NCBI GenBank assembly: GCA_009801015.1
Contig: VHZZ01002210.1
Location: 60,181 to 81,727 of the forward strand
Reading direction: 5' to 3'
Length of the DNA: 21,547 nt
DNA from: Silene noctiflora
Lineage: Eukaryota > Streptophyta > Magnoliopsida > Caryophyllales > Caryophyllaceae
A program made the position numbers and the translations under genes. Positions 1 through 8,200 of this stretch are shown here, piece by piece. The notes under the pieces are model-generated. The model ran no database searches and was not told where the DNA came from. It saw only the letters and a list, made by a program, of their open reading frames with translations. Positions within the stretch are counted from its first letter, which is position 1, and every line of letters starts with the position of its first letter.

Positions 1-299
1 AGAATAAGGGAGAAGGAGAATCAAGAGAACAAAAAGGAGAACACAAAAGTTGAAGAAAGATGGAAGAGATGTACAAAAATGAAGGAAACTAGTCGAAAAT
101 ACTTAAATAAGTAGGAGAGAGAATGTAACCTAAAGTAACCGGTCATATTTTTAAGTGGGTTTGTTACGGGAAGAATGGTGGATATGATGAATTTAATTGG
201 AATTACTGATAGGATGAAGTGTTATTTGCAGGGCACCCATATGATAGATTATTCTCATGAAATAATCCTTACAAAAAAGTATTTTTTTTCTCTTAATCA

Positions 300-455
300 T
301 TGACCTGAAAATGACTGTCCCCCAAGTATCTCTAGCGCTTGACCCGAAAATGACACTGCAAACAAACCCGAAACAAACCCGAGACCCAAAATGACCAATC
401 CACCCGAACTAATCCGAAAATATAACACTCCCGACCAGACCCGACCAGAGTTCTG
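300..455. repeat. Degenerate GACCCGAAA-type low-complexity repeat
   Basis: The segment reiterates units such as GACCCGAAAATGAC, AACCCGAAAC and GACCAGACCCGACC with many substitutions. Related GGGTT/GGGTC-rich tracts (the opposite strand sense) occur at about 12690-12850 and 13265-13420. I do not know its origin; such tracts are common in plant spacers and transposon margins. No coding potential is seen. Confidence 0.5.
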
Positions 456-1116
456 TATCAAATATGAAGTATGTAACTGATGTCTATGACTATTTCTAAG
501 GAATTATTTCCTTGCAAAAAGGCACTGAACTCCTACTTTTCCTTTTCTAAGCCAACATTCTGCTATGTCAGATAATGTACAAGGTGGTAATACTAGTACA
601 ATTTACAGTCATTAAATCCACTGTAAATGATGATATACCAACTTTTTCTGCAACAACAATTGATGCAATGAAAATACTTTCCATTTATCATACATCAAGT
701 ACTTAGTCTGATACTCTCATGTTCAACCAAGGAAATCTTGCTTTTCGGTCTTGTACCATGATATGCTCATTATATTACTATCTATTTCGCTTATTTTATG
801 CATAATAAAGGGGATTGGAAGCGGTTTTTACATGATTTACGTCTCTAAATCCCAACTTCCATATGTCGGGTTATTAGTAATGGAGTTTGGTCAATGATTG
901 GAGGTAAGGACATGTCTTGAAGTCTACCATGGTGCAAAACATCTACGAGTAAGAAAGAAGGAAGACTAACCAAGGCACGAGGAAGAGAGAGGAACAAAAA
1001 AAAGATGGAAAACAGCCCAAAAGGCCCGCCGTGAGCCCTCTGTCTCTGTAAAAAGCTCACCGTGCGCATATTCCTCTTCCTCTTCCGTTTTGTTACAGAC
1101 CATGCACACAATCTAA

Positions 1117-1152
1117 GGCCCATTACTCCCATTTAGTTCTAGACTATAAAAG
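1117..1152 (+). promoter_or_regulatory. Promoter-like GGCCCATT plus TATAAAAG, no gene found downstream
   Basis: GGCCCATT (a TCP-type plant promoter element) at 1117-1124 is followed by TATAAAAG at 1145-1152. An AATAAA lies near 1269-1274, so TATA and poly(A) signal are only about 125 bases apart. Nothing coding follows. It may be a relic promoter, a chance match, or the control region of an old terminal repeat; I found no second copy and no primer site to support the last option. Confidence 0.2.
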
Positions 1153-3057
1153 AATGACGGAATTAGGTTTTCATCTCATCTTAAAGGTGTAATCTATGAT
1201 TGTAAGATACTCTAATCTTTCCCTAATTGTTATTATTATTATTATTGTTGTTAATCTCTTGTGCTTAGAATAAATGTGATTTATTCTCATAATTACACAT
1301 TCTATTCAACCAAGTACGTTTTGTACAAAATTTTCCATTCGCATACTCTTAACTAAAAAATCTCTAAGCTTAATTCTCTCTCAAACTCTTAGCATACAAT
1401 CTCTAAAAATAATCAAAATTTTCAATTATAATTGATATTGAAGTAATCGTGAACAACTGAACGTCATTTGATTCATCAATTTTAAAATTAGTAATCAAGT
1501 TAATGATTCTTTTATCTGATATTAAGATTCTTTTAAAAAAAATTAGCATTTTGGTTGTGAATATGAAACATAGGTTGTGTGGTGGTGGCGGGCTAGTGGC
1601 ATAGGTGGGCATCAGCGGGAGAGCGACAAAGGTGGCTGGTGTACATTTTTTTTTTTTAAATTTTTTTCCGCAAGATATTTTTTGTAGTACACAAGAGATG
1701 TGAATTGAGAAATGAGGAGGGTAAAATTGTCGTACTAAGATGAGTAAAAGGTGTACTGCGAAAATTAATACCCTTTCTTCTTAGCTTAACCAACAAGGAA
1801 GAGATTAACTTGTGATTATTCATTAATTGTGTTCATTGTGTATGTGATTTCTACTTGGTGGGTTGATAAGTTGTCATCGTGATTAAGTGTGATTTCCTTG
1901 TCATTAACCACTGTTAAGAAGATTAGGAGATTTTTCTCCATAATAGGACAATAATATATAATTGGGATTGATTGTGTCTATGATCGACCATAGAAGGTTT
2001 ACTAATTTGGATTGGGTTAAATTCTTCCTAATATTTGATAAATTCAATCAACTGCTTGTTTACTTGATTTCTGTTCTTATTTGTCATTTAAACCAAGCCG
2101 ACGGCGCCGCCACCCTTTTCCTTTACATAACTGTACATCGACAATTTTATAATCAAGAATTACCACTACAGAGAGACTATAACAGGCTCAAGTAGTGTAT
2201 AAGAGAGTTGCTAGATGAGGCACAAAATGCAACATCAGCTTCAGACGCAACGAAGAGTACGTGTAAATCGTGTCAGTGAGTCGGGTCTTGGGGTTCCCGG
2301 TCATATTAGTGCAGCTTGCATTGTGTCTAAGAGCAATATCATTCTCGCATGAACTTTAGCATCATTGTTCGGATAGAAAACAGTTTCTTTGATCACTACA
2401 ACAATTCATTTCATGTGTCCCGAATCTCAACCCCTACATCCCATGGTCAGTGACATATAAGATTTGAAGATGCAATTCCGGCATCAGATCAATTAGCCAT
2501 ATGCTACATAATGCCAATCAAGTGAAGGGGCGTTTATTATTCACCCCAGACACACTACTATGCGTAGCATACACCTAGTATGGTCTATTATTCATATGAC
2601 TACTCAGTAATTTTGACGCAAAAGGCTTACTAAATATTAGAAAAGCGGGAAGAACAAAGCAAAACATCGATGTGGGAAGAACATTGCATGACGGAGGAAG
2701 TAATAAATAGGCCTAGCAGTCACTGACCGTACAAAATTTCGCTAAGATTCCCAACTTATCAACTGCAAAACAAAACTTGAATTCTGACATTATGGTTTAA
2801 GCAGCAGAGAAATCCTGCATAAAACATGCTGTATCGAAGTGCAACCAGAAAAGCAATTTATTGAGGAAGTGGGGGCAATAAGAATGAGAAAAGACATCCA
2901 AAACATGACACCGAAGTTAGCATTTATCAAATTATGATGCATCTAAAGCAACGTCGAAACATAGAGATAAGTAACAATCAAAATGGTAGGAGTATAAGAG
3001 AACAGATGAGGAAAAACAGATCAAATAGTAGGAGAAAGCATCCAATGAGATGAACAA

Positions 3058-3094
3058 AGTGCACCTTTTTATTTCAATATTCTTATAGACGAGG
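3058..3094 (-). promoter_or_regulatory. Gene A 3' UTR with conserved splice donor
   Basis: On the minus strand the exon would end at 3065 with AAAAAG, followed by GTGCACTTTGTT (GT at 3064-3063). The site is 30 nt after the last base of the stop codon. The same AAAGGTG..CTTTGTT-like context follows the stops of genes B and C, and a variant follows D. I read it as the 5' splice site of an intron in the 3' UTR. The acceptor is not placed. Confidence 0.55.
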
Positions 3095-6000
3095 TCAAAT
3101 GATAACAATATCTCGGATATGTTGAATTTTGGGCCAGTCCTCGCCACTTAGTTCTTGACATCTATCAATTAAACCTGGACAGGAGAATATCTTAAGTTTC
3201 TGAAGGGATGTCAGGTTTTGAATTGCGTCTGGAAGTGATTTCATCACAGGGCTGTTATAGATTGAGAGGGAATGAAGAGATGATAAGCAGTCTATCCATT
3301 CCGGTAGGCCTTTCAATTCCGAGCACCCTGCAATTAGGAGGTTTTGGAGGGCAGTCAGGTGTTGCATCCCCCGAGGCAGAATTTCCATGTTATGAAGACC
3401 CTTCAACTCCAGTGAATGGAGATTGTGACTTAGAGATCTCCAAGGCATGCCATTGTCGTCCTCGTAGTCAACTATGGGGATATTACTAATTGAGAGTGAC
3501 TCCAAGGCAGTGAGATGCTCCAAGCCGGAAATACTTGTCAATCTTCTGCACCGTTTAATCTCCAGGCTTAGCAAGGAAGAAGAGCAGCACTTGAATACCT
3601 CCTCTACTTCCGCCAACCTCTCAACTTCAACATCACGACTGATTTTGATGCTGGTAAGACAACCAGCAGGAAGTGTAGTGAGATAACCCACACTGTCTAT
3701 TTGTTGCACCCTTAATTCCAGATCTGAATTTCTAGAGTTCTCACTTGTTATTACCCGCAATGATTTGTTGCTGTCTTTCACTACAAGTGATTCTAGGTTA
3801 GGACAAGGAGGAAGAGATGTCAGCTCAGGGCACAACTCAATTACTAACAAAGAGAGATTAGGAAATGGTGGGTGCGGCCAGCCATCTCCGCTTTCATCAA
3901 CACCTATCCACCACCCTTTCAGCTTATAACAACTACGAATGCTGAGACACTCAAGGGCAGGAAAGAATGATTGAGCAACCGACCCATAACTACCATGGCT
4001 AACTGCGCTTTTTTCCATGTACTCCAAATTATAAAATGTGTCAAGCGACAGTGATTTCAAATGCTTTAGATTACTCAACAATGGGAGATCCTGCAACCTT
4101 TCACAATCCTGGAGCTCAATGTTGACAAGATTAGGAAGAATGCTTGCCCAATCATCCTGTGCTCTTCCCCATCTTGGAATTTCAGCACCATAGTATCTAC
4201 ACAAGTACAACTGCCTGAGATTTCGATGTGGCTGCAGCTTTGCAATCACAGCTTCATTCTCTGCAGCTATCCCCTCATCAATGGGTTGACCAACTTTGAA
4301 AGGTAAATATATTGGCCCATGATTACGTTCAGTAGCTTCGTTAAAATGTATTCTTACCGTCATCAGATTCTTAATGCCATCCAAACAACCACCTTCCCAT
4401 TCCTTTTCTTTGTCCTTTTCCTTCTCACTCACAAGATTCTCGCCAATCCTGATATTAATGTTACCCTGTAAATTCACAATGGATTTTAGGTATGTCAGTT
4501 GCACGCTAGATTGCTTCCCTTTTGAACTCACATTACCCACTTTAAAGTCACTGAGAACACGTAGATTAGTCAGCTTGTTGAAGCCTGAAGGCATACAGGT
4601 CAACCCTGAACACGCATCAATATCCAAGAACCTAAGATTTACTAACTTGCAAAAATCCTCTGGCCACACTTTAAGCCCATAACAGCCACTTAATATTAAG
4701 CTTTGCAAATTATATAATTTTGTGATTGAGTTAGGGAGTGTTTCGAGCTTCCTATTATCAGAGATATCGAGATATCTTAAGTGTGACAATTTACCAATTG
4801 ACTCTGACAGACTTTCGGAATCTGGTACACATAAACGTAAACTTCTAAGGGAGCTCCAATTAGCTACTACTGTTTTCACCAAATTCAAGTGGATCTTTAC
4901 ATCCATGTAGCATGAGCGGACATTACTTTTACGGAAAGAGCCTTTTGTCCATTCACCCCCAGCAAGAAATAAATGACGAACTGGTTTCCCTAAGTTGTTT
5001 GTTGGACAATTTGCCACTACAATCTCATCCCCTGCAACTTCTTGAGCAAGATCATGCATCAAGTCATGCATTTTAATTGAGATGACTTCACCACAACAAT
5101 CTTTTTTCACATCTTGGAAAAAGCATCTTTTTAGTAGGATTAAAAAGAAGGTTTCGCCATCATCAATGTAATCTTGCGCCATCCAAAGACTAATCAACTT
5201 CTGTTTGTCCATTTCAAAATCCTTAGGGAATAATGCACAATACCTAAAGCAATTTTTCACGGAGGGTTCAAGGTTATTGTAACTGAGCTTTAAGATGGAC
5301 ATAATTGGATTCTTGGTAGTTTCAATCTGAGGTAACCGGTTCTTTTGAAATGATTCCCATCTCTCAGTTTGACCATATAAGAGAGTTCCTAAAACTTTTA
5401 TAGCAAGGGGAACATTGGAGCATTTTTTAACAATTATCTTGCCAATCTTAGTCAATTCAGTATCCTGTGCTTGATCTGATTCTTGTTCGAAGGCCGTCAA
5501 CACAAACAAACGCCACGAATCATCATCGGACAAACCTTTTAGCATATATTTTTTAGAGCTAGTAGCTTTACCTAATACTACTTCAGCAGTCTTTTCCGAA
5601 CGAGTAGTAATGACAACTCTGCTTCCCCTTCCACCAATTGTCAAGTATCTTTTAAGCTTACTCCACTCATTGGGATCTTCGGTCCACACATCATCTAATA
5701 TAAGCAAGTATGTCTTGTTTTTTATTTCTTCTTCAATTTTTGTTTGCATGGATTGCATTGTAGAGACATCACTAGGCTTTTTATTTGTTGACGATTCTAT
5801 AATACTACCTAAAATGGCTTGTACATCCAATCCTTTTCCATCTTGGTCGGATACACATGCCCATAATTTCTTCTCGAACCTAGTTTCGACCATATCGTGA
5901 TTATACACAAGGCGAGCCAGAGTTGTTTTCCCCAACCCTCCAATTCCCACTACAGCAACAAACCTAACGTTTTCCTCAACATGAGGATCGAGCAACATGT

Positions 6001-6538
6001 CTAAAACAAACTTCACATCATCTTCTCTTCCAATTATATTCTCATGGGTTTCATCTAAAAAGGAACAAGTGTCCTCTCTCCTATTCAAAGTCGCTTGAGG
6101 ATCAACCTTAAACTCATATCTACCATGATCCTTGGCTATAGCATCCAACTTATGCTGGATGCTCTTAACCACTTGAGAAGTATTGTAACTAACAAGAATA
6201 CGATTCTTAGAAGAAAAGAAACGACTCACCCTATCCAAGACCTTCTCGGAGAATTTAGCACCTGCATTGACTTCTTTCACCTTAGCAATAGTAATGACCT
6301 CGTCAAAGAGATCATCAGCTTCATAAAGAACTTCCTTGAGCTCCTCAACCCAGGCTTGTTCTCCATGAGAGAGCTCTGGTTTCGTGTCTGCGTCCAAGAG
6401 CATATTCTTAATAAAAGAGACAGACTTGTTCAGTTTTCCGAGATTGGATTGCCAGTCTTTCATGTCTTTGAGGACCTGAGATTGTAAGAGTTGAAAGACC
6501 TTGTCAGCAATAGTAATCAATGCTCCCAAATCTGCCAT
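3095..6538 (-). CDS. Gene A: CNL disease-resistance protein, RGA-type, intact
   Basis: This is an intracellular immune receptor of the CC-NB-ARC-LRR class, 1147 aa in one exon. Residues 1-150 are an Rx-N-type coiled coil, with the EDVID-like stretch YEADDLFDE at 72-80. NB-ARC follows: P-loop GIGGLGKTT (198-206), RNBS-A FEKKLWACVSD (221-231), kinase-2 LLILDDVW (278-285), RNBS-B SRVVITTRS (306-314), a degenerate GLPL box reading CSNVPLA (373-379), RNBS-D CFRYCALFPKD (430-440) and MHD at 490-492. About 600 residues of LRR end in a W-PKI-HI tail. The ATG context (GCTATGGCA) suits plants, and B starts at the same residue. A 20-residue insertion (741-760) is absent from B and C. By family, nucleotide exchange drives activation after pathogen sensing; the pathogen is unknown. 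All motifs look functional. Confidence 0.95.
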   Translation of the reverse strand: MADLGALITIADKVFQLLQSQVLKDMKDWQSNLGKLNKSVSFIKNMLLDADTKPELSHGEQAWVEELKEVLYEADDLFDEVITIAKVKEVNAGAKFSEKVLDRVSRFFSSKNRILVSYNTSQVVKSIQHKLDAIAKDHGRYEFKVDPQATLNRREDTCSFLDETHENIIGREDDVKFVLDMLLDPHVEENVRFVAVVGIGGLGKTTLARLVYNHDMVETRFEKKLWACVSDQDGKGLDVQAILGSIIESSTNKKPSDVSTMQSMQTKIEEEIKNKTYLLILDDVWTEDPNEWSKLKRYLTIGGRGSRVVITTRSEKTAEVVLGKATSSKKYMLKGLSDDDSWRLFVLTAFEQESDQAQDTELTKIGKIIVKKCSNVPLAIKVLGTLLYGQTERWESFQKNRLPQIETTKNPIMSILKLSYNNLEPSVKNCFRYCALFPKDFEMDKQKLISLWMAQDYIDDGETFFLILLKRCFFQDVKKDCCGEVISIKMHDLMHDLAQEVAGDEIVVANCPTNNLGKPVRHLFLAGGEWTKGSFRKSNVRSCYMDVKIHLNLVKTVVANWSSLRSLRLCVPDSESLSESIGKLSHLRYLDISDNRKLETLPNSITKLYNLQSLILSGCYGLKVWPEDFCKLVNLRFLDIDACSGLTCMPSGFNKLTNLRVLSDFKVGNVSSKGKQSSVQLTYLKSIVNLQGNINIRIGENLVSEKEKDKEKEWEGGCLDGIKNLMTVRIHFNEATERNHGPIYLPFKVGQPIDEGIAAENEAVIAKLQPHRNLRQLYLCRYYGAEIPRWGRAQDDWASILPNLVNIELQDCERLQDLPLLSNLKHLKSLSLDTFYNLEYMEKSAVSHGSYGSVAQSFFPALECLSIRSCYKLKGWWIGVDESGDGWPHPPFPNLSLLVIELCPELTSLPPCPNLESLVVKDSNKSLRVITSENSRNSDLELRVQQIDSVGYLTTLPAGCLTSIKISRDVEVERLAEVEEVFKCCSSSLLSLEIKRCRRLTSISGLEHLTALESLSISNIPIVDYEDDNGMPWRSLSHNLHSLELKGLHNMEILPRGMQHLTALQNLLIAGCSELKGLPEWIDCLSSLHSLSIYNSPVMKSLPDAIQNLTSLQKLKIFSCPGLIDRCQELSGEDWPKIQHIRDIVII

Positions 6539-7400
6539 AGCTTTGCAGAGATAAGCAGTAGAATGAAATGTGTTAGGCTGAGGTTAGTGTCAAAGAGGGA
6601 TTAGTATATGTGTATGGATATAGCGTGAGGTGCTAAAATTCCCACCAAACTCCAATAATTGTCCAAATCTAACCATTTAATTGTTTGACTAGTTCAAGGA
6701 AGAATTGAAAAGAGGATATTTTACTAATTCTAAATGTCAAATCAAGGCCTCAAGGGCATTAAAATTCAAACCCCAAAATTCCAGACTTTCAGCTCGGACT
6801 AAACGGTCAGACTGCCACGAAGCAGAGAAATCCCTTCCGTTTGTTTAGATATGACGTTTCTGATTTTCGAGATAATACTTTGACTAAATTGAAATAAAAT
6901 ACATATCAGAGAAGATGATGCAAGTACATTTTGAGAAGTCCCCCAAAATTAAGCTTGGAGCCCTGAACGGCTGAACTTTATATTTGATCCATCTACAAGA
7001 ATCAAAAGGTAAAAATGATTACTATGACAACTTTTGCCAGCCTTCAAACCCTAAACAACATAAAATTCGTAATAAAGAGGTAAAAATGATTACTATACAA
7101 GAACAACATATTAGCCACAACGGTTAGAAATATGTGGACAGTCCACCAATGCAAATTAAATGGGTGCATTTGCTCACCTCCTTCAGCTGGAATCACTGCA
7201 GAGAATAACTACCCCTAAAATCTTCGACTCTTCTAAGCCAAAGAAAAGCTTTATAGCCATAGCCCCTTAGGTGACCAGCAAACAACGGCAAATTCACAGT
7301 AAAATCAGCCATCGGTTTACTTGGTTAATGAGATCAATAGGTGAAAAGGAAAAAAATATAGAAGCTTAAAGCTTCAGAAAGGGTCTGAATCTTCATCTGG
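6539..7400. other. Gene A 5' flank and spacer
   Basis: The first 70 bases match, in patches, the sequence 5' of genes B and C. They include an AATCCCTCTTT tract and, on the minus strand, a CAG at 6580-6578 that sits where the B and C leader-intron acceptors sit. No counterpart of the B/C leader exon was found upstream of A, so A may have a different promoter. Nothing else was recognised up to 7400. Confidence 0.4.
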
Positions 7401-7516
7401 GTCGTGCTCCACAAAAAACATTACAGATTGCATTCAGGCTCGACACCATCTCACCAGATAAGTCTTGCCCAATTTGTAAAGAACACAATGAAGATGAGAT
7501 TCATTTTGCATCAGGA
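7382..7516 (+). other. Possible scrap of reverse-transcriptase zinc-binding region
   Basis: One frame reads continuously through RLDTISPDKSCPICKE and then NEDEIHF, about 45 residues. The C-x2-C spacing followed by EDE-x-HF resembles the zinc-binding tail found after some LINE-type reverse transcriptases. It is very short, stands alone, and no polymerase motif was found next to it. It could equally be chance. Confidence 0.2.
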
Positions 7517-7677
7517 CTGCACGGAGACAAAATTAGCGCTCAATCTTGTTCCCAACCATCTACTTGCCAATTTCTTCCAGGAAACAGTTGATGATTACTT
7601 TCCACTGTACAAAAAAGATGATATGCATAGGTTGATCAACATTTCACTAATGTAGTCGGGCAAAAAGCATCGGAGAA

Positions 7678-7801
7678 AACGGAAATATGCTGTAATCATC
7701 ATTAATGGAACCATGAAGTAATCCACATATAAATGACTAAATCCGTGAGGGACCGGAGGTCTTAGAAAACAGGTACACTCAGGGAATTGAAGAGATAATC
7801 A
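7678..7801 (-). repeat. 3'-flank block shared with gene D (candidate 3' UTR exon of B)
   Basis: This block matches 19650-19767, 3' of gene D, through segments such as GGAAATATG, CATATA-AAATGA and the TTCAC-TCTTA end. In B it lies nearly 400 bases beyond the 3' UTR splice donor; in D it lies about 70 bases beyond. Being conserved while the DNA between differs, it is a candidate for the terminal non-coding exon. That is inference, since no acceptor can be fixed by eye. Confidence 0.4.
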
Positions 7802-8193
7802 ATAACTTCACCTCTTAAATATAAATACTAATTATGCCGATAAGAAAAGACAGGTTGATATTTTATTTTTTGTAAAAAAGAAGGGTCATTTTTATTTATC
7901 TGTGTAATAATTTAGAATCTACATAATCACACTCGCCTGCATTACTAAAAGATAATATCAGCAGATACTAAAAACGTGTTCTTTTTTTTTTGGAGGAATT
8001 GCAATTTGGGCAGAGGTAATACATGAGATATGCTTAGAAATGCTGGAACACAATTAAAGGATTAAGTGAACTCTAAAGCATTAATCAAATAGCGTGTTTT
8101 ATAAAGCAATGACGAAGACAGAAACAGGAAGAATATGTAGTTAGTGAGAGGAAAACATTTAAACGAAAAAATTTGGAGGAACAATGAGCACAC
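7802..8193 (-). other. Presumed 3' UTR intron of gene B
   Basis: The minus-strand GT at 8193-8192 (context AAAAAAG then GTGTGCTCATTG) follows the B stop codon by 7 nt of exon. The 200 bases beyond it match the equivalent DNA after genes A and C, for example the stretch with AAAGCAATG and GACAGAAA near 8103-8122. The left boundary is a guess set by the shared block. The site TGCTTAGAAATG at 8031-8042 is the empty counterpart of the MITE at 14270-14700. Confidence 0.4.
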
Positions 8194-8200
8194 CTTTTTT

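Larger units (their letters stand above)
1..2900. other. Left spacer, no recognisable gene
   Basis: No open frame here looks like a real protein; the short frames are low-complexity or AT-rich and match no family I know. Visible contents are a purine-rich opening (1-120), a degenerate GACCCGAAA-type repeat (about 300-455), a short TTA microsatellite near 1230-1246, a TATAAAAG preceded by GGCCCATT (1117-1152), and a T-rich run near 1648-1668. Part of 2600-2900 may belong to the 3' UTR or 3' intron of gene A, because homology with the matching parts of genes B and C begins near 2915. Confidence 0.6.

Noticed and set aside
845-1132. 95-codon minus-strand frame
   Set aside because: Low-complexity Arg/Lys and Leu/Phe/Ser-rich sequence, with no homologous wording and no good start context; it sits over a polypurine stretch.
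1100-1330. Solo long terminal repeat
   Set aside because: TATA and AATAAA are spaced as in such a repeat, but no second copy, no TG/CA ends with a target duplication and no primer site were found.
3208-3686. Plus-strand frames opposite gene A (and similar ones opposite B, C and D)
   Set aside because: They recur at matching places in every paralogue because the minus-strand LRR or NB-ARC coding is conserved. Their proteins have no recognisable domain.
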